Assembly (NCBI GenBank): GCA_001803395.1
Contig: MHBU01000030.1
Coordinates: forward strand, 1 to 38,817
DNA: 38,817 nucleotides
Origin: Methylotenera sp. RIFCSPLOWO2_02_FULL_45_14
Lineage (GTDB): Bacteria; Pseudomonadota; Gammaproteobacteria; Burkholderiales; Methylophilaceae
Reading direction: 5' to 3'
A model generated the notes under the pieces. The model was not told the origin of the DNA. It did not search any database and worked only from the letters and a program-made list of their open reading frames with translations. Made by a program: the position numbers and the translations under genes. Below are positions 1 to 8,431 of this stretch, piece by piece (position 1 is the first letter of the stretch; each line of letters opens with the position of its first letter).

Positions 1-539
1 ATAACGGCTTGCATCTGCACGTAGCAATCAATATATCCATGGATGACCTCACTACGCTGGGGTTTGCGAATTATGTGGCGGATGCCGCCACTGCAGCGGG
101 TATTATGCCAAGTGACATCATGCTGGAGGTGACCGAAAGCCGGCTGATGAAAGGGTTATCTACGCCTCTGGAAATTCTCACCCGTTTGCGCCTGAAGCGT
201 TTCAACTTGTCGATTGACGATTTTGGCACTGGCCACTCTTCTCTAGCCCAGCTACGCGACATCCCCTTTAATCAGCTTAAAATAGATCGCGGCTTTGTTC
301 ATGGCGCCACCAACAATGCTACGCTACGTGCTATTTATGACGCCAGTCTTAGTCTGGCACAACATCTCGGCATGGAAACGGTAGCCGAAGGCGTAGAAGA
401 TCGGGCGGACTGGGATTTACTGCGCAGTACGGGCTGCGATATCGCCCAAGGCTATTTTATTGCAAAACCGATGCCAGCAAGTGAGATTTCTGGCTGGATC
501 ACCACGTGGGAAGCTAATGTGGCAGGCCTTATCGAATGA
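1..539 (+). CDS. EAL-domain c-di-GMP phosphodiesterase, C-terminal part (5' end outside window)
   Basis: The frame is open from the window edge, so the gene starts upstream; the TTG at position 9 is an internal leucine. About 178 residues of an EAL domain are visible. They include the DDFGTG metal/substrate-loop motif (around 200-240), the LKIDRGFV strand, ETVAEGVED (the conserved glutamate region near the active site) and the typical end GYFIAKPMP. EAL domains hydrolyse cyclic di-GMP to pGpG and so control motility and biofilm. The EAL signature itself and any N-terminal sensor, REC or GGDEF domain lie outside the window, so partners and input signal cannot be told. The gene stops at TGA 537-539 with no clear terminator after it. 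Confidence 0.93.
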   Translation, partial: NGLHLHVAINISMDDLTTLGFANYVADAATAAGIMPSDIMLEVTESRLMKGLSTPLEILTRLRLKRFNLSIDDFGTGHSSLAQLRDIPFNQLKIDRGFVHGATNNATLRAIYDASLSLAQHLGMETVAEGVEDRADWDLLRSTGCDIAQGYFIAKPMPASEISGWITTWEANVAGLIE

Positions 540-912
540 AAACCGCTTCTGCATAGTCACCATGAGGTTTTGAAAATGTCAGAAAAACGCTTGACCTCAA
601 ACAGCGGGTAGATACCATGTCTTTATCCTAAAAACGGCTGTTATCCACGAACTACTTTGCTATAGCTAGTCTTCTAAATAATAGCAGTGTTTGATCGATT
701 AGAGTTTCAATCCACACTGCCATCATTCCGACGTAACCGTAAAGGTCATCTCCGTGGAATATTCTGGCTAAAGCCAGTTATTCACACGTGAAAGGTCGGA
801 ATCCAGACCAAGTAAATACTAGCTACTTATCAATAAAGAACCATTCGTGAGTACCGCCTTGACTGGATACCAGCGTAGGCTGGTATGACGCTATTTATGA
901 ATTAGCTATAGT
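540..912. repeat. Gene-free gap with degenerate palindromic repeats
   Basis: No convincing gene is seen in these 373 bases. Several small inverted repeats are present: TGAGGT/ACCTCA (563-568 with 594-599), CTGGCT-AA-AGCCAG (764-777) and ATACCAGC-GTAG-GCTGGTAT (867-886). The last is followed by GACG and preceded by CTGG. The pieces CGGAATCCAG (around 797) and CTGGATACCAGC...GGTATGACG resemble the dispersed short palindromic repeats (GGAATCCAG / GGAATGACG type) common in betaproteobacterial genomes. They may also end transcription of the flanking convergent genes, though no T-run follows any of them. Confidence 0.4.
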
Positions 913-1926
913 TTAGCGTAACTTCACCTCGCCAGCGCTCACCAATTGTTTAGCAATGACATTAGCCACACCTTCACTCACACTGGCGCCAATACGTTTG
1001 GCAATGCGGCTGGCAAAATCATCCTGATAGGTAAAATCTACGATATCTTCTTGCTTGATTACTTCGCGCGCAACAAAATCAGCACTGCCAACGGCATCCG
1101 CTAATCCAATTTTAATACTTTGCTCACCACTCCAAAATAAGCCGCTAAAAGTTTCAGGGGTCTCTTTTAAGCGTGCGCCCCTACCCTGCCTAACCACCGT
1201 TTTAAATTGCTCGTGAATTTCATTGAGCATGGTTTGTGCAAATTGCTGATGCCTAGGGTTCATGGGCGAGAACGGATCTAACATTGCCTTATTTTCGCCT
1301 GCGGTCATCAAGCGACGTTCAACACCAACTTTTTTCATCACTTCAGTAAAACCGTAACCATCCATCAGCACACCAATAGACCCTACAATACTGGCTTTAT
1401 CCACATAAATTTTATCCGCTGCTGCCGCAATGTAATACCCGCCAGATGCGCAAATATCTTCAACTACGGCATACACTGGAATCGTTGGATGAAGCTTTTT
1501 TTGACGCTTGATTTCATCAAAAATGATACCCGCCTGCACGGGGCTGCCGCCTGGGCTGTTAATACGTAGAATAATACCTTTAGTGCCTTTGTTGTCGTAT
1601 GCATCATGCAAGCTGGTCATGACAGCATCGGCATTGACATCTCCGCCAGCCTGAATGACCCCTGAAATATCAATCAATGCAGTATGCGCATCAAACTTTT
1701 TTTTGCCCTCACCGAAAATACCCAAAGCCATAAGCAATATTAAAAACAAATAAAAGAAAGTAAGTCCCTTGAAAAAGGTACCCCAACGACGCGCTGTGCG
1801 TTGCTCCGTGAGTGCTGCTGAAGCTAATTTTTCAATGGCATCTCGCTGCCATTTGGTATCTTCAGCTTGTGGGGCTTTAGTTTCCACATTGTTTGCAGCA
1901 ACCGTTTGCTGATTTTCTTCTGACAT
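913..1926 (-). CDS. sppA: SppA-type signal peptide peptidase (S49 family serine peptidase)
   Basis: This is a 337-residue membrane-anchored peptidase of the short (about 36 kDa) SppA class, which degrades leftover signal peptides in the membrane. Residues 1-50 are cytoplasmic and charged. Residues 51-71 form one transmembrane helix. The S49 domain follows, with the oxyanion region INSPGGSP (122-129), the nucleophile Ser161 in ICASGGYYIA and the general base Lys213 in AGENKAMLDP, so it has the Ser/Lys dyad of the family. It is the last gene of the rluC - HAD phosphatase - Rieske - sppA operon, starting 47 bases after the Rieske stop. The ATG at 1926 is the only good start. Confidence 0.92.
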   Translation of the reverse strand: MSEENQQTVAANNVETKAPQAEDTKWQRDAIEKLASAALTEQRTARRWGTFFKGLTFFYLFLILLMALGIFGEGKKKFDAHTALIDISGVIQAGGDVNADAVMTSLHDAYDNKGTKGIILRINSPGGSPVQAGIIFDEIKRQKKLHPTIPVYAVVEDICASGGYYIAAAADKIYVDKASIVGSIGVLMDGYGFTEVMKKVGVERRLMTAGENKAMLDPFSPMNPRHQQFAQTMLNEIHEQFKTVVRQGRGARLKETPETFSGLFWSGEQSIKIGLADAVGSADFVAREVIKQEDIVDFTYQDDFASRIAKRIGASVSEGVANVIAKQLVSAGEVKLR

Positions 1927-1973
1927 ATATTCAAGCTTTCTTAAAATGTTATTTTTTTACTGATTTACCGATG

Positions 1974-2342
1974 TTACTTTACCAATGCTACATTGATGAT
2001 AATTTTTTGATTTTGTTCAATGACATTGATAGATTTCAAACTTTTACCTTTACACGGCCCCATCACACAAAAGCCATTGTCTGGACGATAGTGCGCGCCG
2101 TGTGTGCTGCATATCAAAAAGTCCTGTTGCGCTGTAAAAAACTCGCCTTCGTTCCAGTCTAACTCTACAGAGACATGGGCGCATTGGTTGATATAGGCGT
2201 ATGGCTCACCTTTAAATCGCACCACAAACCCAATGACAAACTCGCCTAAAGTTGGCAGTGCAAACCTGATCCCTTTGCCTCCGTCAATCAAATCTGCACT
2301 GTCAATTTCAATGATGCCTTGCTCGCTACCCGTATTATGCAT
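1974..2342 (-). CDS. Small Rieske [2Fe-2S] ferredoxin-like protein
   Basis: This 122-residue soluble protein has one Rieske domain. Cluster ligands are C54-A-H56 and C78-S-T-H81, the C-x-H...C-x-x-H pattern of Rieske ferredoxins and dioxygenase ferredoxin subunits. There is no transmembrane anchor and no oxygenase domain. Its start overlaps the stop of the upstream HAD phosphatase gene by 8 bases, so the two are translationally coupled. The same HAD-Rieske-SppA order is, as I recall, common in Betaproteobacteria, but the electron partner is unknown. It could serve as an electron carrier; nothing in the window identifies the acceptor. Confidence 0.85.
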   Translation of the reverse strand: MHNTGSEQGIIEIDSADLIDGGKGIRFALPTLGEFVIGFVVRFKGEPYAYINQCAHVSVELDWNEGEFFTAQQDFLICSTHGAHYRPDNGFCVMGPCKGKSLKSINVIEQNQKIIINVALVK

Positions 2343-2991
2343 TTTCTAGTAACCACTGCCCCAAGCTAACAAAGTTATCAAATTGTTGAATTGGGTTCAA
2401 ATGCTGCCACTTTATTGCAGGTTGAGCGCCATACGTCACACCCACAGCACTTACCCCAGCATTTGTTGCCATCTGTAAATCGTAACTCGTGTCGCCTATC
2501 ATCAACGTGCGTTCTGGCAATATGACCAAGTTATCCATTAACTCATCGATCATTTGTGGATGCGGCTTTGAAAAGCATTCATCCACAGTGCGTGTGCCAT
2601 GAAAATACTTACCTAACCCACAATGCTCCAATGCCAAATCAAGCCCTCGCCTACCCTTGCCAGTGGCTACAGCCAACTTAAAACCACGCTTACTCAATGC
2701 TTCAATGGTATCAGCAACGCCCTCAAACAAAGGAATTTGACTTTCACCTGCATAATAATTTGCCGTATAAAGTCTCGCCATTGCTTGCGCTTTTTCCGCA
2801 GGTATATCACCATACAAAGCTTGAATCGCCTCATGTAAGCCTAAACCAATAATATTACTTGCCTCATGACGAGCTAAAGTTGGCAAACCTACCTGCTCGG
2901 CTGCTTGCAACACGGCATTGGTAATCATGCTGGTGGAATCAGCTAAAGTGCCATCCCAATCCCACACAATCAAATCAAACTGCTTAGGCAT
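2335..2991 (-). CDS. HAD-superfamily phosphatase, phosphoglycolate phosphatase-like
   Basis: The 218-residue protein starts with the HAD motif I DWDGTLADS (nucleophile Asp11, acid/base Asp13). Motif II is LAVATGKGR (around 118) and motif III/IV is MIGDTSYDLQMA (around 172), with a helical cap between motifs I and II. This is the Gph/PGMB-like subfamily acting on small phosphorylated metabolites. The true substrate cannot be read from sequence, and 2-phosphoglycolate is only the nearest named relative. It lies 8 bases after rluC and overlaps the Rieske gene, so it is firmly inside the operon. Confidence 0.88.
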   Translation of the reverse strand: MPKQFDLIVWDWDGTLADSTSMITNAVLQAAEQVGLPTLARHEASNIIGLGLHEAIQALYGDIPAEKAQAMARLYTANYYAGESQIPLFEGVADTIEALSKRGFKLAVATGKGRRGLDLALEHCGLGKYFHGTRTVDECFSKPHPQMIDELMDNLVILPERTLMIGDTSYDLQMATNAGVSAVGVTYGAQPAIKWQHLNPIQQFDNFVSLGQWLLENA

Positions 2992-2999
2992 ACCCAGAA

Positions 3000-4022
3000 T
3001 TATTCCTTCTCTAATTTTTGTACAAATTTACTTAGCTCTGCTGGCAGCGGTGCTTTAAGTTCAAGCTTATCATTACTCAATGGATGACGTATTTTAGTCA
3101 CGGCAGAATGCAAAAACATGCGTTTTATGCCCTGCTTTGCTAACGATTTATTCACCGCAAAGTCACCATACTTATCGTCACCCACAATAGGAAAACCCAA
3201 GTGTGCCAACTGCACACGTAACTGATGTGTGCGTCCGGTAACTAATTGCGCTTCGAGCAAGCTGAATTGTCCCATCGTAGTGCTATTGAAATTTTTCAAT
3301 AGGCGGAACACGGTTTCAGAGGTTTGACGCTCATCATATTTATCTTTAGAAACATCCGTGACCACATTGACGCGCCGCTCGCCATTAGGCAAAAGATATT
3401 TTTGCAAATCTAATACTACGCGTTTTTTTGGCTCTAGCCATTCACCACTCACCAACATTAAATAACGCTTATCTGTTTGATTATTACGAATCGCCTCATG
3501 TAAAGCCACTAATGCAGTACGCTTTTTAGCGAGCATCAACACGCCTGATGTTTCTCGATCTAAACGATGTACCAACTCTAAAAACTTGGCACGTGGACGT
3601 TCTAAACGCAGCTGCTCAATCACACCTCGGCTAATACCACTACCGCCGTGCACAGCAAACCCAGCGGGTTTATCAATCACCAACATAGCATCATCTTCAA
3701 AAATGATCGCATGCTCAAATTTTGAGGTGGCTGGTGCAGTTTGCTCTGTTTTTTCAACGGCAGTTGAACGTGTAGGCGGGATTCTCACCACATCGCCCAA
3801 ACTTAAACGAAAATCAGCGTTAATCCGCTTTTTATTCACGCGTACTTCGCCACTACGCAAAATACGATAGACATGGCTCTTAGGCACGCCTTTTAAGGTT
3901 TTGGTTAGAAAATTATCAACGCGCTGCCCTTCACTTGCTTCATCCACTGTTAGAAATGCAGCCGCTGATTCACTAACGGTTGATACTTTAATGCTTTGAT
4001 CTTGTGTAATTAAATTGTTCAT
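3000..4022 (-). CDS. rluC: Ribosomal large subunit pseudouridine synthase C
   Basis: The 340-residue enzyme makes pseudouridines in 23S rRNA (RluC: positions 955, 2504, 2580 in E. coli). It has an N-terminal S4 RNA-binding domain (about 33-95, with RVDNFLTKTL) and a RluA-family catalytic domain holding HRLDRETSG with catalytic Asp155. Close paralogues RluD/RluA share this motif. RluC is chosen because of the S4 domain and the divergent pairing with rne, the same arrangement as in E. coli. It is the first gene of a four-gene minus-strand operon. The ATG at 4022 follows a leader of unknown length. Confidence 0.9.
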   Translation of the reverse strand: MNNLITQDQSIKVSTVSESAAAFLTVDEASEGQRVDNFLTKTLKGVPKSHVYRILRSGEVRVNKKRINADFRLSLGDVVRIPPTRSTAVEKTEQTAPATSKFEHAIIFEDDAMLVIDKPAGFAVHGGSGISRGVIEQLRLERPRAKFLELVHRLDRETSGVLMLAKKRTALVALHEAIRNNQTDKRYLMLVSGEWLEPKKRVVLDLQKYLLPNGERRVNVVTDVSKDKYDERQTSETVFRLLKNFNSTTMGQFSLLEAQLVTGRTHQLRVQLAHLGFPIVGDDKYGDFAVNKSLAKQGIKRMFLHSAVTKIRHPLSNDKLELKAPLPAELSKFVQKLEKE

Positions 4023-4835
4023 GCGTAGCTTTTATGAAAGATGTAGCTTATACTTTGCGAGTTCTTGCGAATTCAACTGGTTAACTGGTTGATAAGAATA
4101 CAACTTAATACCAATAAACGCATCATGTTACGACGATTATGTAGTCGCCTGATGCCTTTATTAAAAATAGTGACCACTAAATACTTGGTTAACACCGCTC
4201 GCCATATTATAAAGTAGCGGTAAGTAAAATTAGCGCTAAAGCCGCCGCAGACAAAATAAAGATAAAGCGCGACTTAAAGTGAAAAGTCAAATTTGGCAAA
4301 TTATTAAATCGACACAACTTGACCCGAAGGGCTTGCAGTACGAAATTAAATAATCTGGCAAATTAGAATTTACTAAAGATAGAATTTTAACGAATTTAAG
4401 CTCTAGCTGGCACGATACTCAAGCCACATTTAAGCATAAATTTAACAATTAGTTTGCTTTAACGAACAATAAACTTGTTTCAACATGAGATTCTCTGCTG
4501 AAATAATTAAATTAGATGACTCAATCTGACTCAGCCCATGTGGTTTTTTTACGACTAGGCTCGGTCCATATAACTGAATTGACGAATCTATATTAAGTTA
4601 CTCGCGGTTTTCCGCCTATGTCTTTAAATTAGACTTCGTTAAATTGCGCAATTGTTATATTTCTAAAACGTTAAACTTCACTAGTGTTAACTACACTGGG
4701 CACCGTGTATTAGGCACGTTGCACACCTTTAGTATTTCAGCCGATACTCGGTACTTTCACCTTAAATGCCTTCACTCAATGCTGAGTTTTTTCATGCATT
4801 AGTCTGCCTGCTATCACTTAGCGCAGGAGCAAACA
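4023..4835. promoter_or_regulatory. Long rluC/rne divergent intergenic region with candidate promoters and rne leader hairpins
   Basis: No gene is visible in these 813 bases; the frames are short and broken. A minus-strand -10 box TATAAT (complement of 4206-4211) and an overlapping plus-strand candidate TTGGTT-N17-TATAAA (4185-4213) would serve rluC and rne. Towards rne there is a string of small stem-loops: GCGG-TTTT-CCGC (4604-4615), CGTG/CACG (4704-4718), CCGA-TAC-TCGG (4741-4751) and ACTCA-ATGC-TGAGT followed by six T (4774-4792). TGGCAAATTA is repeated at 4294 and 4356. In E. coli rne has a 361-nt structured leader through which RNase E limits its own mRNA; by analogy this may do the same. 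Confidence 0.5.
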
Positions 4836-7508
4836 ATGAAACGCATGTTATTTAATGCAACGCAATCTGAAGAATTACGCGTTGCGATTGTAGATGGTCA
4901 AAAACTCGTCGATTTAGATATTGAACACGCTGGTAAAGAACAGCGTAAAAGCAATATTTACAAAGGCGTGATCACCCGTATCGAACCCTCTTTAGAAGCA
5001 GCTTTTGTCGATTATGGACAAGATCGCCACGGCTTTTTACCATTTAAAGAAGTCTCACGTAGCTACTACAAAGAAGGTACAGATGGCCGTGCACGGATCC
5101 AGGACGCCTTAAAAGAAGGCCAGGAACTCATCGTACAGGTTGACAAAGATGAGCGTGGCAACAAAGGTGCGGCGCTTACCACTTTTATCTCCCTCGCTGG
5201 TCGTTACTTGGTGTTAATGCCAAACAACCCACGTGGTGGCGGTGTGTCACGCCGCATTGAAGGCGAAGATCGTGACGAATTACGCGACGTATTAGCCAAA
5301 CTTGAAGTGCCCAAAGGCATGAGCATTATCGCGCGTACTGCTGGTATTGGTCGCAATGCAGAAGAATTACAATGGGATTTAAACTATCTCACACAATTGT
5401 GGACTGCGATTGATGGCGCTTCTGCCATGCAAGCCGGCGCCTATTTAATTTACCAAGAAGGCAGCTTAGTGATTCGCGCAATTCGCGATTACTTTAGCTC
5501 TGATATCGGAGAAATTTTAATTGATACGCCAGACATTCATGAACAAGCGGTACAGTTTATGAATCACGTTATGCCAGGCAACGTGGCACGCGTTAAATTG
5601 TATCAAGATGAAATTCCACTGTTTACACGTTTTCAAATTGAACACCAGATTGAATCAGCCTTCTCACGTGAAGTGCGCTTACCGTCCGGTGGCGCGATTG
5701 TCATTGACCACACTGAAGCCTTGGTGTCTGTTGACGTAAACTCGGGCCGTGCAACACGCGGTAGCGATATTGAACATACCGCATTTAATACCAACATTGA
5801 AGCCGCTGAAGAAGTGGCGCGTCAATTACGTTTACGTGACTTAGGCGGTTTGGTGGTGATTGACTTCATTGACATGGAAAGCCAACGTAACCAACGCGAA
5901 GTTGAAAATGCACTACGCGATGCCCTGCATGCAGACCGCGCACGCGTGCAAACAGGCAAGATTTCACGCTTTGGCTTGCTAGAATTATCACGTCAACGCT
6001 TACGCCCAAGCTTAGGTGAAACCAATCATATTCCTTGCCCGCGCTGTCATGGCACTGGCCATATTCGTGGTATTGAGTCAACTGCGTTACATATTCTGCG
6101 CATCACGCAAGAAGATGCGATGAAAGAAAATAGCGCAATTATTCAAGTGCAGTTACCAGTTGAAGTGGCTACGTTCTTGCTTAACGAAAAACGTGCTGAT
6201 ATTCATAAAATTGAACAGCGTATGGGCGTTGAAGTGGTATTGATTCCAAACATTCACCTTGAAACACCCAACTACAACATCATGCGTGTTAAGCATGATG
6301 ATGTAACTGAAGAAACCAGCCGCGCAAGCTACAAGTTGGTAGAAATGCCAACTGAAACCACTTACGTTACCAATGCGGCAGAAGAAGCAAAAGCTGTCCG
6401 CCCTGTGGCAGCAGTTAAAGGGATTACCCCAGCGGCCCCTGCACCTATCGTTGCAGAAAAAGTAGTGGTAGAAAAAACTGAACCGAAATTGTCACTGTTC
6501 GCTCGCATTAAAAACTTCTTTAGCGCACCATCAACTGAAAGTGAATCACAAAAAGTTGAAGCTGAAAAAGCGAATGAAGCGCGCCGCGAAAATAACCGCA
6601 ACAATCGCAATCGTAGCCGCAATCGCAATGAACGCAATCGCAATGAGCGTGGTGAGAAAAATGAACGTACGGATAAAGCTGCAAATCAAGAGCGCCCTAA
6701 CCGCAATCAAGAATCAAAAACTCAAGATGCACGCCCTGTGGAGAGCAAGCCGCAAGAGCCTCGTCAGCAAAAACCACAGCAACCACGTGCTGAAACTCAA
6801 CGTAATGAGCCTGCACGTAATCAGCAAACCAATGCCCCTGTAGAAGCAGCAGGCAATGAAACCGCTGAACAACGTGCAGAACGTGGTAGTCGTCGCAACC
6901 GTAACAATCGCCGTGGTCGCCGTGACCGCGATGATAGCGTCGCGCGTGATGGCAACCTTCCTTTCGTACCTAATGATGAAATTGACTCAAATCAACCCAA
7001 CATCAGTGCCGAAACTGCTGCTCCAGCACCTGCCAAGAGTGATAGCAAAGCTCAGGTCGTTGAAGCCAAGCCAAATGATGTATCAAATCAAAATTCGCCA
7101 GCAGTTGAGGTAGCAACAGCTGAAGCAGGAACGAAAAAAACCAGAGGCCAAAAAAACACCTCCAATAAAACAGCAGCAAGTGGTAAGCGTGACAACACAG
7201 AACCAGTTGTTGAAACAAATACAGAAACTAATGTGGGAGCAAGTGCAGAGGCCAATGAAAGTGTGACGGCTAAAACAGATAAAAAACGTCCAGCACGTCC
7301 ACGCAAAGCTAAAACAGAAACAAAACCCATTGACTTAGCTGCATCAGGGTTGCAATTAGTAGAAACTAAAGCAGATGCGCCAAAAGCATCGGCACCTGTT
7401 GAAACCGAAGAGCCACGCGCACCTCGCAAAGCGGCTTCTTGGCAGAAACAAGCTAAAGCAGACGCGAACGCCGAACCTTTAGTTATGGTGGAAACGCAAA
7501 ATAAGTAA
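4836..7508 (+). CDS. rne: Ribonuclease E
   Basis: The 890-residue endoribonuclease is the core of the RNA degradosome and matures rRNA and tRNA. An S1 domain lies at about 35-120. The DNase I-like catalytic core has Asp300 (VDVNSGRATRG) and Asp343 (VIDFIDM), equivalent to E. coli D303 and D346. The zinc-link is C401-PR-C404, which joins dimers into tetramers. Residues from about 520 on form a low-complexity tail rich in Arg, Asn, Glu and Ala, with RN/NR runs at about 585-620 and 685-700, as expected for the unstructured RNA- and protein-binding scaffold. No E. coli-like PNPase or enolase site is recognisable. AGGAG at 4825-4829 sets the ATG. The long 5' region suggests autoregulation. Confidence 0.96.
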   Translation: MKRMLFNATQSEELRVAIVDGQKLVDLDIEHAGKEQRKSNIYKGVITRIEPSLEAAFVDYGQDRHGFLPFKEVSRSYYKEGTDGRARIQDALKEGQELIVQVDKDERGNKGAALTTFISLAGRYLVLMPNNPRGGGVSRRIEGEDRDELRDVLAKLEVPKGMSIIARTAGIGRNAEELQWDLNYLTQLWTAIDGASAMQAGAYLIYQEGSLVIRAIRDYFSSDIGEILIDTPDIHEQAVQFMNHVMPGNVARVKLYQDEIPLFTRFQIEHQIESAFSREVRLPSGGAIVIDHTEALVSVDVNSGRATRGSDIEHTAFNTNIEAAEEVARQLRLRDLGGLVVIDFIDMESQRNQREVENALRDALHADRARVQTGKISRFGLLELSRQRLRPSLGETNHIPCPRCHGTGHIRGIESTALHILRITQEDAMKENSAIIQVQLPVEVATFLLNEKRADIHKIEQRMGVEVVLIPNIHLETPNYNIMRVKHDDVTEETSRASYKLVEMPTETTYVTNAAEEAKAVRPVAAVKGITPAAPAPIVAEKVVVEKTEPKLSLFARIKNFFSAPSTESESQKVEAEKANEARRENNRNNRNRSRNRNERNRNERGEKNERTDKAANQERPNRNQESKTQDARPVESKPQEPRQQKPQQPRAETQRNEPARNQQTNAPVEAAGNETAEQRAERGSRRNRNNRRGRRDRDDSVARDGNLPFVPNDEIDSNQPNISAETAAPAPAKSDSKAQVVEAKPNDVSNQNSPAVEVATAEAGTKKTRGQKNTSNKTAASGKRDNTEPVVETNTETNVGASAEANESVTAKTDKKRPARPRKAKTETKPIDLAASGLQLVETKADAPKASAPVETEEPRAPRKAASWQKQAKADANAEPLVMVETQNK

Positions 7509-7541
7509 ATTTAGGCTGTAAATATATAAGTCTGCAACTAT

Positions 7542-7568
7542 AAAAAAAGCCCTAATCGGGCTTTTTTT
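7542..7568 (+). terminator. Rho-independent terminator of rne
   Basis: A7-GCCC, loop TAATC, GGGC-T7 forms an 11-bp perfect stem with a U-run, 34 bases after the rne stop. The symmetric A and T runs mean it could work on both strands. Confidence 0.92.
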
Positions 7569-7580
7569 ATTTTAATGGCT

Positions 7581-7651
7581 TTAACAAACCCAATTTAATT
7601 ACAGGTATGATAACTTGAACATCGGTGGTTAAAAGTCGATGTTAATCACCG
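7581..7651 (+). promoter_or_regulatory. Candidate aat promoter and leader hairpin
   Basis: TTAACA (7581-7586) and TATGAT (7606-7611) make a sigma-70-like pair with a long 19-base spacer, right after the rne terminator. Downstream in the predicted leader, CGGTGGTTAA (7623-7632) can pair with TTAATCACCG (7642-7651), 10 pairs including one G-U, ending 34 bases before the aat ATG. No T-run follows, so it is not a terminator. Confidence 0.4.
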
Positions 7652-7685
7652 TACGAATCAGGCCACCAAATCAACACTTAAGTTT

Positions 7686-8396
7686 ATGAGTCACGCTTAT
7701 TATCAATTACCGAATGGGCGAGTTGCGAGTATTGATGGCAACTGCAACTTCCCACAACTTTCCGAAGCGCTCACCGAGCCTAACGGCTTAATCGCGATTG
7801 GTGGTGATTTATCAGTTCCACGTCTTCTGAACGCTTATCAGCATGGCATATTCCCTTGGTTTAGTGAGGAGGAGCCGATTCTTTGGTGGAGTCCTGACCC
7901 ACGCATGGTGCTTTTTCCAGCTGAATTGAAAATATCTAATTCACTGAAAAAAACACTTAAAAACAAAAAGTTTGAGCTTCGCTTCAACACCGCTTTTCGT
8001 GAAGTGATTACCGCTTGCAGCAAAACTACTCGGGGTGAGCAACAAGGCACATGGATTACCCAAGACATCATAAACGCTTACTGTGCGCTGCATCTTGCAG
8101 GCTATGCAGTTTCCTCCGAAGCTTGGCAGAACGGTCAATTAGTTGGTGGCTGCTACGGCGTTAAAATCGGCAATATGTTTTACGGGGAAAGTATGTTCCA
8201 TCTAGTGACAGACGCTTCGAAAGTTGCCTTTGTAAGCTTGGTAGAACATCTTAAAAATCAAGGGATTGGCATGGTCGATTGCCAAATGAAAACAGCACAT
8301 CTCGCAAGCTTTGGTGCGCATGAAATTAGTCGTGATGATTTTATAAAACAGTTATCGCTACTGATTAATAATGTAAAAAATCAAGAAGCAATTTAA
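7686..8396 (+). CDS. aat: Leucyl/phenylalanyl-tRNA--protein transferase
   Basis: The 236-residue Aat family enzyme moves Leu or Phe from tRNA to proteins with N-terminal Lys or Arg, making them ClpS/ClpAP substrates (N-degron pathway). Family hallmarks are [10 protein letters not shown], the YQHGIFPWF and [10 protein letters not shown] blocks in the first 80 residues, [15 protein letters not shown], and the FYGESMFH active-site region. Length is normal (about 230-245). It is followed 35 bases later by bpt, the other bacterial N-degron transferase. Confidence 0.96.
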   Translation: MSHAYYQLPNGRVASIDGNCNFPQLSEALTEPNGLIAIGGDLSVPRLLNAYQHGIFPWFSEEEPILWWSPDPRMVLFPAELKISNSLKKTLKNKKFELRFNTAFREVITACSKTTRGEQQGTWITQDIINAYCALHLAGYAVSSEAWQNGQLVGGCYGVKIGNMFYGESMFHLVTDASKVAFVSLVEHLKNQGIGMVDCQMKTAHLASFGAHEISRDDFIKQLSLLINNVKNQEAI

Positions 8397-8419
8397 AAAT
8401 CGCACCACAAAATTCGGCT

Positions 8420-8425
8420 TATAAT
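8420..8425 (+). promoter_or_regulatory. Possible -10 box placing the bpt start at +1 (leaderless)
   Basis: A perfect TATAAT ends 6 bases before the bpt ATG (8432), and no Shine-Dalgarno sequence lies in between. If used, transcription would begin at or next to the A of the start codon. No recognisable -35 box sits 16-18 bases upstream, which weakens the case; co-transcription with aat is the alternative. Confidence 0.35.
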
Positions 8426-8431
8426 TTCAAC

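Noticed and set aside
540-912. Small gene in the gap after the EAL gene
   Set aside because: Frames are under about 25 codons, without ribosome sites or recognisable protein.
6362-7429. Long reading frames on both strands inside the 3' half of rne
   Set aside because: They arise from the biased Arg/Asn/Ala/Glu codons of the RNase E tail; no domain, start signal or conservation pattern supports them.
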